A DNA stretch of 36,652 nucleotides from QYQD01 sp040755415 (GCA_040755415.1 JBFMAZ010000120.1:1-36652), one strand, 5' to 3'. Positions 24,376-32,938 are shown, counted from the stretch's first letter. Notes: generated by a model not told the origin, from the letters alone. Program-made: numbers and translations.

Positions 24376-27300
24376 GTGATTACTGATACCCATTACTTAA
24401 CCGACCTGAAAAAATCCATCGCGCAAGGAGGCCTTGTAGATGTTACCGGGCTGAAAGGCTCGTCCTTGGCCTTTGCCCTGGCCGAAACGGAAAACACCCT
24501 CTCCGGCCCTATTATATGCGTAACCCCTGGCTTAAAGGAAGCAGAGCTCTATGCCACGGAGTTTGCTTTTTTCTGTAAACGCCCGGTCTTTGTCTTCCCG
24601 TCGTACGAAGTCTTCCCTTTCCGCGAACTCTCCCCCCATAAGACCACGGTAAGCCGCCGTATCGAAACCCTTTACCGTATGGTCTCTAGTGATCCTAACT
24701 TTATCGTCGTGGTTCCGGTCGAGGCCTTATTACAAAAATTGCTGCCCAAAAAGGTGCTGACCGACTTTGTCGATTATATCGTCACCCATGAAGATCTCGA
24801 CCGGCAGACCCTAAGAGAAAAGCTGATAGCCGGTGGCTATACCGCCACCTCGCTCGTGCAGGAAGTGGGGGACTTCAGCATCCGGGGTGGCATTATAGAC
24901 CTTTTCCCCCCCATGCACACCGATCCCATCCGTATAGACTGTCTTGGAGACTGGGTGGAGTCCATCCGTGAGTTTGATCGCCTGACCCAGAGATCTATAC
25001 GGGAGATCTCTGAGATCACACTCCTTCCAGTACACGAGGTTATCCTCAGGGAACAAGAAACCGCCTATGCCTTGAAACATATCCGCCAATACGCTATGGA
25101 GCGGGATATTGCCCTCGACGGAATAAAGGAAATCGAGGCCCAGATAGAACAGCATATTCATTTCGCCGGCTCTGAATTCCTCCTGCCTTTATTTTATCCC
25201 GAGCTTTCCACCTGGCGAGATTACCTCCCAGCCGCCGTTCTCCTGGTAAGTATAGATCCTATGAGAATAGAAGAAGAACAGGCCCATTTCCGGAACAAGG
25301 TCAAAGAAATTAACACAAGTGCCCGTGCTGACTCCCGTTTTTGCCCGGAGCCGCAGGATCTGTATCAAATAGACCACAACTGGGCAGGTTTAATCCCGGC
25401 CGCCTCCCATGTACGCATCATATCCTTACCTATAGAAGAAGAACTGGTGGCCGGCAAGCATCTGCATCTGGCCACACTGGGCAATGAAAATATACGGTCT
25501 GAATTCCTGGTTGGTCATGAGGGAGAAGACTTTTTCACGGCCCTTCCACACCGGATAATCGCCTGGCTGGACGAAGGAGAATCTATTTACCTTGTATGCC
25601 GCACGATTCATACCGCAGAACAAGTTAAGAGGCTCCTGACCGATTACCATATCCAGGCCGAGGTCTTGAATACACCTTTCCTTTTTGCCCTGGAATCATC
25701 GAATCAAAGGGTGCGCATCCATACCGGAGATATCTCGCGCGGCTTCCGCTTTCCCGCCTATAGGCTTATTCTGTTGACCGAAAGCGAATTATTCGGTGAA
25801 AAGATAAAGAAACCGGCTGCGGCCATAAAGAAAAAGTTCCCCCCCCTTCTCAACTTCAGCGAGCTTAAACCTGATGACCTGATCGTTCATCGCGACCACG
25901 GCATCGGCCTCTATCGTAACCTGGTCCGGTTAGAGGTAAATAGCACCGTTAACGACTACTTATTACTGGAATACCGGGATGGAGACAAACTCTATCTGCC
26001 GGTATATAGACTGAATGTACTACAAAAATATATCGGTGTAGAAGGTTATACCCCGCAACTCAACAAATTAGGCGGCAAGTCCTGGCAACTCGCCCGGAAA
26101 CGGGTCAAGGAAGCCATCTGGAAGGTGGCCCTGGAGCTGCTGGATATCTACGCCCGGCGGAAGGTGGAAAAGGGCTTTGCCTTTTCACCACCCCATAGTC
26201 TTTATAAGGAGTTCGAGCTGTCCTTTGAACATGAAGAGACGCCGGACCAGATAGCCGCCATAGAAGATACCATAGGAGACATGGCCTCATCCCGGCCTAT
26301 GGATCGATTGATATGCGGGGACGTAGGCTACGGAAAGACCGAAGTGGCCTTACGCGCAGCATTCAAGGCCGTAATGGACGGCAAGCAGGTAGCCGTGCTG
26401 GTACCCACAACGGTCCTTGCCGAACAACACTTCCAGACCTTCAGCCGCCGCCTTTCTCCCTTCCCGGTGGTTGTAGCCTGTCTCAGCCGCTTCCGCACCG
26501 CCAGAGAACAAAAACAGATCCTCTCCAAGCTGGCTGAGGGTAAAGTAGACATCGTCATCGGTACGCACCGCCTGTTGCAAAAAGATATTAATTTTCACGA
26601 CCCGGGACTACTTATCATAGACGAGGAACATCGTTTTGGCGTCAGGCATAAAGAACAACTGAAAAAAATGAAGAAGACCGTAGATGTACTCACCCTGACG
26701 GCAACACCTATTCCCCGTACCCTTCAGATGTCCCTCCTCAGTGTGCGCGATCTTAGCGTAATAAGTACACCTCCCCAGGATCGTATCCCGGTTAAGACCT
26801 ACGTAACCAGGTTCGATGATAATGTGATACGAGAGGCCATCATCCGGGAATATCAACGCGGCGGGCAGGTCTTCTTTGTGCATAACCGGGTGGCTGGCAT
26901 TGAGGCGGTGGCCGAGCGTTTGCGGAGGCTGGTCCCGGAGGTGCGCATAGCCGTAGCCCACGGACAGCTTTCCAGCAGGGCCCTGGAAGAGATCATGGTG
27001 AGATTTGTACGCCGGGAGATAGATGTATTAGTCTGCACTACTATTATCGAATCCGGCCTGGACATACCCTCAGCTAATACCATAATCATCAGCCGGGCTG
27101 ACCGTCTCGGTCTGGCCGAGATCTACCAGCTCCGTGGCCGCGTAGGGCGCTCTAAAGAGCAGGCCTATGCCTACCTGTTGGTCCCATCACCTGCCCATCT
27201 TACCAGAGATGCCCAAAAAAGACTGGAGGCCTTATTGGATCTCAGCGAATTGGGATCCAGTTTTAAACTGGCCATGAGCGATCTCCAGATCAGAGGCGCT

Positions 27301-27852
27301 GGCAATATCCTTGGAACCAGCCAGACCGGACACATTGCGGTAGTGGGCTACGATCTGTATCTGGATCTCCTTGAAAAGACCGTAAACGAACTTAAGGGTA
27401 CTCCGGCCGAAGAAGAATTTGAGCCGGAAATTAATCTTAAGGTCTCTGCCTATATACCAGAGGACTATCTGCCGGAGCCGGATCAGCGTCTCATTACCTA
27501 CCGCCGCTTAACCACGGCAGATACGGTTACAGCACTCTCTGACATAAAGGATGAACTAACAGACCGCTACGGCCCCATACCCCCTGAGGTCAAAAATCTC
27601 ATGTCTATTATGGAAATCAAACAGGATCTCAAGAAACTCAAGGTGCATCGTTTGGACACCACCAATGGTCATTTTATCTTGAGCTTCAGCGATAGGACCA
27701 GCCTTTCTCCGGAAACAATCCTATCGTTAATCCGCCGTAACCAAGGTAAGTACCGCTTTACTCCTGAGAATAGACTCTATGCGGCTCTACCCGGCGATGA
27801 AGAGGTACTGATACTTGAGGAAGTCAAAAAAGTCTTGCAAGCCCTTTTGTAA
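24376..27852 (+). CDS. mfd: Transcription-repair coupling factor Mfd
   Basis: Translocase that removes stalled RNA polymerase and recruits UvrA to the lesion. The 1158 residues are full length. The UvrB-like N-terminal module has GDFSIRGGIIDLFPP. The RNA-polymerase-interaction domain is near 495-590 (KPDDLIVHRDHGIGLY). The helicase motor has GDVGYGKT (648-655), DEEH at 749-752, TATPIPRTL, and the TRG/RecG-like motif with ESGLDIPSANTIII. The TRCF C-terminal domain has AYIPEDYLPEPDQRL. GTG at 24376 directly follows an in-frame stop, so no longer start exists. It has no ribosome binding site and begins 7 bases after a hairpin repeat. Confidence 0.96.
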   Translation: MITDTHYLTDLKKSIAQGGLVDVTGLKGSSLAFALAETENTLSGPIICVTPGLKEAELYATEFAFFCKRPVFVFPSYEVFPFRELSPHKTTVSRRIETLYRMVSSDPNFIVVVPVEALLQKLLPKKVLTDFVDYIVTHEDLDRQTLREKLIAGGYTATSLVQEVGDFSIRGGIIDLFPPMHTDPIRIDCLGDWVESIREFDRLTQRSIREISEITLLPVHEVILREQETAYALKHIRQYAMERDIALDGIKEIEAQIEQHIHFAGSEFLLPLFYPELSTWRDYLPAAVLLVSIDPMRIEEEQAHFRNKVKEINTSARADSRFCPEPQDLYQIDHNWAGLIPAASHVRIISLPIEEELVAGKHLHLATLGNENIRSEFLVGHEGEDFFTALPHRIIAWLDEGESIYLVCRTIHTAEQVKRLLTDYHIQAEVLNTPFLFALESSNQRVRIHTGDISRGFRFPAYRLILLTESELFGEKIKKPAAAIKKKFPPLLNFSELKPDDLIVHRDHGIGLYRNLVRLEVNSTVNDYLLLEYRDGDKLYLPVYRLNVLQKYIGVEGYTPQLNKLGGKSWQLARKRVKEAIWKVALELLDIYARRKVEKGFAFSPPHSLYKEFELSFEHEETPDQIAAIEDTIGDMASSRPMDRLICGDVGYGKTEVALRAAFKAVMDGKQVAVLVPTTVLAEQHFQTFSRRLSPFPVVVACLSRFRTAREQKQILSKLAEGKVDIVIGTHRLLQKDINFHDPGLLIIDEEHRFGVRHKEQLKKMKKTVDVLTLTATPIPRTLQMSLLSVRDLSVISTPPQDRIPVKTYVTRFDDNVIREAIIREYQRGGQVFFVHNRVAGIEAVAERLRRLVPEVRIAVAHGQLSSRALEEIMVRFVRREIDVLVCTTIIESGLDIPSANTIIISRADRLGLAEIYQLRGRVGRSKEQAYAYLLVPSPAHLTRDAQKRLEALLDLSELGSSFKLAMSDLQIRGAGNILGTSQTGHIAVVGYDLYLDLLEKTVNELKGTPAEEEFEPEINLKVSAYIPEDYLPEPDQRLITYRRLTTADTVTALSDIKDELTDRYGPIPPEVKNLMSIMEIKQDLKKLKVHRLDTTNGHFILSFSDRTSLSPETILSLIRRNQGKYRFTPENRLYAALPGDEEVLILEEVKKVLQALL

Positions 27853-27906
27853 GATGCTAATGTCCAACTACCAGTAAAGATTACATTTTATGTTCTCAAG
27901 TGAACT

Positions 27907-28060
27907 TTGATCAATTCCTAAAAACTTTTTCACCGCTGAGAATCATAGGTCCGTTGCAGGAGGGCGCAGAGTCCGCAGAGAAAAACTGTAACTTCTTAAA
28001 TATGTTATCTCAGCGTTCTCGGCGATCTGCGGTAAATTTTACTTTTTACGAGTTCATCAA
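27907..28060. repeat. TTGATGAATTCGTAAAAAG-end repeat element between mfd and the foldase gene
   Basis: The 19-bp ends at 27907-27925 and (inverted) 28060-28042 agree at about 15 of 19 bases. The inside carries CACCGCTGAG, a 9-bp run (GGCGCAGAG, TCCGCAGAG), and an inverted run of CGCTGAGAT-type units before GCGGTAAA. The right end stops 9 bases before the foldase ATG. Confidence 0.8.
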
Positions 28061-28069
28061 CTTTTGACC

Positions 28070-29041
28070 ATGAAACTACTCAATTTCTTTTTTCTTCTTA
28101 TCCTTGCGTTTATCTTTCTTATGCCTGCGACAGGCTCTGCTGAAATTGTCGATCGTATTGTAGCCATCGTCAACGAAGATGTCATAACCCTGGCGGAATT
28201 GGGGAAAGAAGAACAGCGCCTTATCGGCCAGCTCCAGCAGGAGGCTTCAGCCGCTACTATAGAAAGAGACAAGGAAAGAATAAGAACTGAGGTACTTAAT
28301 CACCTTATTGAGCGAAAGCTGGCTGAGCAGGAGGCAAAAAGGCTCGGCTTGTCTGTGTCTGAGGCAGAGGTCGATGCGGCCATAGAAAAAATTATTCGAG
28401 ACCATGAGATAACTAAGGAACAGCTGGCGGCCCGTCTGGAACAGGAAGGCGTCTCCATGGAAGAGTACCGCCAGAAGCTCAAGGAGCAGATAGAACGCTT
28501 CAAATTGATCAGCCAGGCAGTCAATGCCAAGATCGTTATAACTGAAGATAAACTTAGAGAGTACTATAAGAACAATCGACGCGGTTATGCCGGCCAACAA
28601 GAATACAGGGTTCAGCATATTGTCCTCAGCATACCCAAGGGTTGCAGCGAGGAAGAAAAACAGGACATCCTTAAAAAGGCCGAAGGCATCCGCCAACAGG
28701 CCAGGGATGGGGCTGATTTTGAAGGACTGGCCAGGCAGTTATCCAGATATCCCACCGCATCTGAGGGCGGCAATCTGGGCTATCTGGATAAAAATGAGCT
28801 GGCGCCATATATGAGGGATGTTATTACCTCTCTTAAGACCGGGGAGGTCAGTCCCGTAGTTGAAACTCCTATTGGTTATCAGGTCTTTAAAGTTACAGAT
28901 ATTAAAGAATCAAAAGAAAAAACATTTGAAGAGGTAAAGGAAGGAATATATCAAGTTCTGTTTGAGCAAGATGTAAATAAGCGTTTTACGGTCTGGATAA
29001 AAGAGCTTCGCGATAGGTCATATATAGAAGTCTTACTTTGA
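28070..29041 (+). CDS. SurA/PpiC-type periplasmic peptidyl-prolyl isomerase
   Basis: Probable periplasmic chaperone for outer-membrane proteins. The signal peptide is clear (MKLLNFFFLLILAFIFLMPA, cleavage after TGSA). A SurA N-terminal chaperone domain follows (EIVDRIVAIVNEDVITLAEL onward, to about 150), then one parvulin domain at about 170-270 with EYRVQHIVLSIP, FEGLARQLSRYPTASEGGNLGYL and PIGYQVFKVTDI. One parvulin repeat, not two as in E. coli SurA. ATG at 28070 is preferred to a TTG two codons upstream. There is no ribosome binding site, and the sequence just before is the end of a repeat element. It lies between mfd and the RodZ-like gene, an order common in anaerobic diderms. Confidence 0.92.
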   Translation: MKLLNFFFLLILAFIFLMPATGSAEIVDRIVAIVNEDVITLAELGKEEQRLIGQLQQEASAATIERDKERIRTEVLNHLIERKLAEQEAKRLGLSVSEAEVDAAIEKIIRDHEITKEQLAARLEQEGVSMEEYRQKLKEQIERFKLISQAVNAKIVITEDKLREYYKNNRRGYAGQQEYRVQHIVLSIPKGCSEEEKQDILKKAEGIRQQARDGADFEGLARQLSRYPTASEGGNLGYLDKNELAPYMRDVITSLKTGEVSPVVETPIGYQVFKVTDIKESKEKTFEEVKEGIYQVLFEQDVNKRFTVWIKELRDRSYIEVLL

Positions 29042-29140
29042 GTACCAACGGTATGGGAACCAAAGGTAAAAGTTCCTGCCCCTTATTCTCTAATCAGAGT
29101 ATTTACCGACGGTATACAAAAACCAAAAACCGGGGGGCGC

Positions 29141-29989
29141 ATGGAGTCTATCGGCGATTATCTAAAACGCGAGAGGGAACTCAGAAACATAACTCTGGAA
29201 GAAGTTGCCAATGCTACCAGAATTAATATCGGCATTCTAAGAAACATAGAAGAAGGGCAAACGGAAAGGCTTCCGGCAGAGGTATTTGTTCGGGGCTTTA
29301 TCCGTTGCTATGCTCAATATATCGGGTTAGATCCTAACGACGCCCTCCTCCGTTATCATCCTCAGACCAAGTCACCCGGACATCAAGAACAAATTACCCC
29401 TCCTCCCGAAAAACCCGAAAAAAAGGTACAGCCGTTCTTTTCCAGGCATAGAAAGCTCCTCGGGGTATCTATATCAATCATTATCGCTATCTTTCTCTTG
29501 AGTCTCGTGGTTAATATCGGCAAAAGGAAAGCCCCCAAAAAAGAACAGCCAAAACCCGTGCCTATAGGCCCAGTCGAGGCCAATCGTATTGTTGACCAGG
29601 CCAAAACATATATGCCCGGTCAAACAAGCGTTCCTGCACCTCAAGTGAAAGCACAAGAAGTACCTCAACTCCAAAATAATACGCCTCAGCGCATCTACGA
29701 AAAGCAGCATACGTTACGGGCCGTTTTTAAAGAAAACACCTGGGTACAGGCGGTGATTGACGAACACAACCTGCAGGAGTACTCCTTTAAGGCGGGTGAA
29801 GCCATCACCTGGACGATGGATAACAAAATAAGACTTCTTATAGGCAATGCTGGCGGCGTGGATCTTTATCTAAATGGTGAGCAACTGAAGCCCCTTGGGA
29901 ATAGCGGGCAGGTAGTGAGTATTACTCTGCCACTGCCCAATCCCAAAGGTAATGTGATCTATCCCGAATCGGGGAATTTAACCCAATAA
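29141..29989 (+). CDS. RodZ-like membrane protein with cytoplasmic HTH
   Basis: Cell-shape protein family that links MreB filaments to the envelope. The N-terminal Cro/RodZ-type HTH (residues 1-75) includes DYLKRERELRNITLEEVA and EVFVRGFIRCYAQYIGLDP, which is characteristic of RodZ. A basic stretch precedes a single membrane segment at 106-126. Then comes a Pro/Gln-rich linker and a periplasmic DUF4115-like beta domain (about 195-275, WVQAVIDEHNLQEYSFKAGE). The ribosome site is a G-rich GGGGGGC before the ATG. It could also act as a transcription regulator, but the layout is standard RodZ. Confidence 0.88.
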   Translation: MESIGDYLKRERELRNITLEEVANATRINIGILRNIEEGQTERLPAEVFVRGFIRCYAQYIGLDPNDALLRYHPQTKSPGHQEQITPPPEKPEKKVQPFFSRHRKLLGVSISIIIAIFLLSLVVNIGKRKAPKKEQPKPVPIGPVEANRIVDQAKTYMPGQTSVPAPQVKAQEVPQLQNNTPQRIYEKQHTLRAVFKENTWVQAVIDEHNLQEYSFKAGEAITWTMDNKIRLLIGNAGGVDLYLNGEQLKPLGNSGQVVSITLPLPNPKGNVIYPESGNLTQ

Positions 29990-29997
29990 CTCGCGAA

Positions 29998-30024
29998 AAT
30001 CTGTGTAATCTGCGTAATCTGTGG
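29998..30024. repeat. Three-unit 9-bp array upstream of recO
   Basis: Three consecutive 9-bp units, AATCTGTGT, AATCTGCGT and AATCTGTGG, end 10 bases before the recO ATG at 30035. There is no recognisable ribosome binding site in this interval. Related CGCAGATWW units occur between the two tRNA genes at 17992-18138. Confidence 0.7.
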
Positions 30025-30034
30025 ATTAAAGCCT

Positions 30035-30841
30035 ATGCCTTTCCACAAAACACCTGCCATCATACTTAATCATAAGGACTTCGGTGAATCTGACAAGGTT
30101 ATCACCTTCTTTACATATTCTTTAGGTAAAATAACAAGTATTGCCAAGGGCGCTAAAAGGAGCCGGAAGCGCTTTGCCAACCAGTTGGATCTATTTTCGC
30201 TCGTCCGACCTATTCTCTGGGAAAAACAACATTCGTCTCTAACCAGAATCGACCAATGTGATTTGCTACAACCGTTTGCTTCCATACGAAAGGTGCCCGA
30301 AAGATTCGCTTATGCCGCTTATTTCTGTGAACTGGTAGATGCCTGGGTAAAAGATCGTGATCCCCATGCCGAACTTTTTCATCTTTTACTATGGGCCCTT
30401 CGCATGGTCGATCAAGGCGCCTCTTTAGCCCCTCTATCTGTAATCTTTCAGCTACGCCTCCTCACCATAGTTGGTTACGCCCCTAATTTTGTGGCTTGTG
30501 TTAATTGTAATCTATGGAAGGGGGGACAGGTATCTTATAGTTTTAATTATGAAAAAGGGGGTATTGTCTGTTCTGAATGCGCCTTTGATCTTCCTTTAAA
30601 ACATCGCCTTTCGCCAGGCACTGCCAAACTCCTTTCATTAGCCCAAAAAACGCCTCTAGCTAAGCTCTCCCGGCTACATTTTAGTGCTCAACCATTGGCT
30701 GAAAGCCTGCCTATCCTGGAAAATTTCGTACACAGCCTCCTGGGTAAAGAAATAAAATCCTATCGATTCTTGTCCAGGGCCCAAGAGTGCATACTGCTAA
30801 CTGCTCCATCCGGAAAACCTAAGTTTCCGGATGGAAACTAA
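30035..30841 (+). CDS. recO: DNA repair protein RecO
   Basis: Binds SSB and DNA and, with RecR, loads RecA at gaps. The N-terminal OB fold starts MPFHKTPAIILNHKDFGESDKVITFFT. The helical part carries the usual CVNC...CSEC zinc-like cysteine set (about residues 150-185). The 268 residues fit. The C-terminus is unusual: the last 12 residues (PSGKPKFPDGN region) are encoded by a perfect hairpin repeat (30805-30835), so the natural end may have been replaced. The stop codon abuts the stop of the convergent AAA ATPase gene with no base between. Confidence 0.94.
   Translation: MPFHKTPAIILNHKDFGESDKVITFFTYSLGKITSIAKGAKRSRKRFANQLDLFSLVRPILWEKQHSSLTRIDQCDLLQPFASIRKVPERFAYAAYFCELVDAWVKDRDPHAELFHLLLWALRMVDQGASLAPLSVIFQLRLLTIVGYAPNFVACVNCNLWKGGQVSYSFNYEKGGIVCSECAFDLPLKHRLSPGTAKLLSLAQKTPLAKLSRLHFSAQPLAESLPILENFVHSLLGKEIKSYRFLSRAQECILLTAPSGKPKFPDGN
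30805..30835. repeat. Perfect 12-bp hairpin forming the end of recO
   Basis: TCCATCCGGAAA (30805-30816) pairs perfectly with TTTCCGGATGGA (30824-30835) across a 7-base loop. The same ends bound the inner element at 8645-8760, so this looks like a core-less copy. It sits at the convergent recO/AAA junction and could stop transcription in both directions, although there is no T-run. Confidence 0.75.
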
Positions 30842-32236
30842 CTAACGATATTCCGCGGCCTGTCCAACCTGATGAAGCCTGGAAAATTTTTTAAGTAATA
30901 TCACTATAGTACTCCGTATCCTTTCCCACTGCACGAGGGGATCCGGGGCATTTTTCAATGCCTCATTTTCACGCAGTTGATTGGCGGCTAGTTGTCCGGC
31001 CAGGCGGTAGAGTTGCCGCTCCTCCATAGCATAAAGCCGGTTTAAAATTTCGGGAGGGATATGTTTAACCAACTCTTCTATCTCTGGCCATGTCTGTCCT
31101 TCGTCCGCAGCATCCGGTTGTAGCTGCGCCGAGGCGTGCTCCCCGGTTTGGACAGGCTTCTCTGCATCGGTTTCTACAGTAGCGGTGTATTCTGCAGCGA
31201 CAGGCTCCTTTTCCTCGCTACTCACCTGGGGAGACTTAACCGCTAAAAGTTCTGATGATGAGGGATCGTCTTTTATGGTCGTGGCCTTATATCCAGCGCC
31301 CGACTCCAAATAAGGTATGTTTTCTTCCTCATGTGTTTCAGGTGGAGCTCCTCCTGACCTTTTGTGTTCAGCACTCTCCGGAACCTTCAACGCTGCGGGC
31401 CTATCTTTCTTAAAAAAGCCTTTTTTAAACATATAGGCAAGGTTTTCTACCACTGCTTCATCTAGGACCTGAAGCTGGTTGGTCTCACCGGCCTTAAGAC
31501 ATAGTTTGCATATCTTGTTGACCATGCGCGGCACGCCACGGGAATGGCTCCATATAGCCCTGACCGCCTGTTCAGTGAATATCTCTCTGGAACATCCAGC
31601 CTGGTTCAGCCGATGAGCTATATACTCAGCAACCAGTTCTGGAGAGTCTAACCCCCTTACCTTACAATAAACCCCAATGCGCTGGTAGAGGTTTTCCATC
31701 GACGGTCTTTCCAGCTTCTGCGCCAACTCTTTCTGGCCAGCAAGTACAAAAGTCACCAGATTCCGGCGGTCATCCTGCATATTGGTGAGAAGCCGCAGCC
31801 CTTGTAGGCTGGCCGTGTTCAGGACATTGGCTTCATCGATGAATATGACTACACGCTTACCTTCGTCGGCTGTTCGATAAAGAACTTGATTAAATTCTTC
31901 CTGTAAATGGTCTTTCCACTTCGTAAGGACCTTTTTATTTTCCAACTGGCCGATGATCTCGCGCATTATCTGTGTGAAAGACAGCGTGGGATTAGTAAGA
32001 AAGGCTATCCTGTATTTATCCGGGCCTAACTCGCTCAAGAGAATACGTAAGGCCAATGTCTTTCCCGTTCCAATATCCCCTACTATTACCGCCAAGCACT
32101 CATTCCCCTCTTGAATGGCAAATAAAATCTCTGATATGGCATCTTCCAAACTGGGATTCTGCGGCCAATACATCCTCGGGTCAGGTACATTATCAAACGG
32201 CGCCTGATTCAATCCCCAATATCTGTAATAGCTCAT
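30842..32236 (-). CDS. ExeA/GspA-like AAA ATPase with a disordered tail
   Basis: An AAA ATPase of the ExeA/TniB-like group. The N-terminus YYRYWGLNQAPFDNVPDP is characteristic, Walker A is GDIGTGKT (53-60), Walker B is VVIFIDEAN (about 129-137), and a sensor region has FVLAGQKEL and SRGVPRMVNKICKL. After about residue 280 the protein is acidic and low in complexity. It ends in a helical segment (about 385-464) rich in Glu, Leu and Arg. It has no membrane segment or peptidoglycan-binding domain of the kind found in type II secretion ExeA. The start follows GGGAGGG and overlaps the upstream HTH gene by 4 bp. The function is unknown: family members serve in secretion, transposition or pilus assembly, and no such partners are nearby. 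Confidence 0.88.
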   Translation of the reverse strand: MSYYRYWGLNQAPFDNVPDPRMYWPQNPSLEDAISEILFAIQEGNECLAVIVGDIGTGKTLALRILLSELGPDKYRIAFLTNPTLSFTQIMREIIGQLENKKVLTKWKDHLQEEFNQVLYRTADEGKRVVIFIDEANVLNTASLQGLRLLTNMQDDRRNLVTFVLAGQKELAQKLERPSMENLYQRIGVYCKVRGLDSPELVAEYIAHRLNQAGCSREIFTEQAVRAIWSHSRGVPRMVNKICKLCLKAGETNQLQVLDEAVVENLAYMFKKGFFKKDRPAALKVPESAEHKRSGGAPPETHEEENIPYLESGAGYKATTIKDDPSSSELLAVKSPQVSSEEKEPVAAEYTATVETDAEKPVQTGEHASAQLQPDAADEGQTWPEIEELVKHIPPEILNRLYAMEERQLYRLAGQLAANQLRENEALKNAPDPLVQWERIRSTIVILLKKFSRLHQVGQAAEYR

Positions 32237-32679
32237 ATTAATCCCTCCCAGGCTTCCCCGTACAATCCGGGCCTAAACACACGCCACTGCCGCCCTATCC
32301 TAAGCCCGACCAATTTTCCGGCCAAAAGCTCCTTGTAAACCGTAGCTGTGCTTACCTTGAGAAACCGGGCCGTCTCTTCCACAGTAAGCCATTGTTTGTC
32401 GGCCTGCGGCTGGGCAGGTGTGACATAAACCGTAACCTTGACAGGAGAAAACGATTCATATCTAACCTCCAGGTCAAACCTCTTCACCATGGCCCTAGAC
32501 TCGCTATGGTCTTTGTTGCCTATAGCGATCAAAGAGTTAACCAAAGAGCTAACTGCCTCATTAGGTTCGATGGTAAAGCCCGGTTCAGATGGTGTTGGCA
32601 AAGCTACCGGCGCCTGCGAATCCCTTTCCTCAACCTTATTACCTTCCCATCTCCTCCGGGCCAGACAGATCTTCTCCAT
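32233..32679 (-). CDS. Excisionase-type (MerR-like, HTH_17) DNA-binding protein
   Basis: The C-terminal 55 residues form a winged-helix excisionase domain: WLTVEETARFLKVSTATVYKELLAGKLVGLRIGRQWRV is its core, at about 95-135. The N-terminal half (1-90) is not recognised and includes a possible beta segment (RFDLEVRYESFSPVKVTVYV). It is translated together with the ExeA-like ATPase (4-bp ATGA overlap). No integrase or transposase is present, so a prophage role is not supported. A DNA-binding partner that brings the ATPase to a site, or an autoregulator, is plausible (inference). Confidence 0.85.
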   Translation of the reverse strand: MEKICLARRRWEGNKVEERDSQAPVALPTPSEPGFTIEPNEAVSSLVNSLIAIGNKDHSESRAMVKRFDLEVRYESFSPVKVTVYVTPAQPQADKQWLTVEETARFLKVSTATVYKELLAGKLVGLRIGRQWRVFRPGLYGEAWEGLI

Positions 32680-32686
32680 ATCTAAC

Positions 32687-32890
32687 TTACCTCAATAGAC
32701 AGAAGTTCTCCGCACACTGTATAGGCACGATCAGGGTCTCAAGAAGCCCCTGTTTTATCTTATCGGAATTAATGCATAATTCTTTAACGTCAGGTATTTG
32801 CAAGAACAGTGCCCCTACCGGGTCGATAATTTTTTCTAATATATTCAACTTGTTATAAAAAATAGCGGGTTGGAGACAGCGCGACCACAA
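32687..32890 (-). CDS. Possible small gene upstream of the HTH gene (67 residues, uncertain)
   Basis: The frame starts with TTG at 32890 and ends 7 bases before the HTH gene. Its stop TGA overlaps the GAGG that could serve as that gene's ribosome binding site, as in coupled genes. The protein (…NILEKIIDPVGALFLQIPDV…) looks protein-like but matches no family I know. No ribosome binding site of its own was found. It could be chance. Confidence 0.3.
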   Translation of the reverse strand: MWSRCLQPAIFYNKLNILEKIIDPVGALFLQIPDVKELCINSDKIKQGLLETLIVPIQCAENFCLLR

Positions 32891-32938
32891 AAATTGTTAA
32901 TACCCTTTGATAAAAAATTTGTAGATGTTCACCATAGG

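Noticed and set aside
32233..32679. Prophage or integrative element suggested by an excisionase-type HTH
   Set aside because: There is no integrase, attachment-site pair, phage gene or tRNA junction nearby. The gene is coupled to an ATPase and embedded in housekeeping genes.
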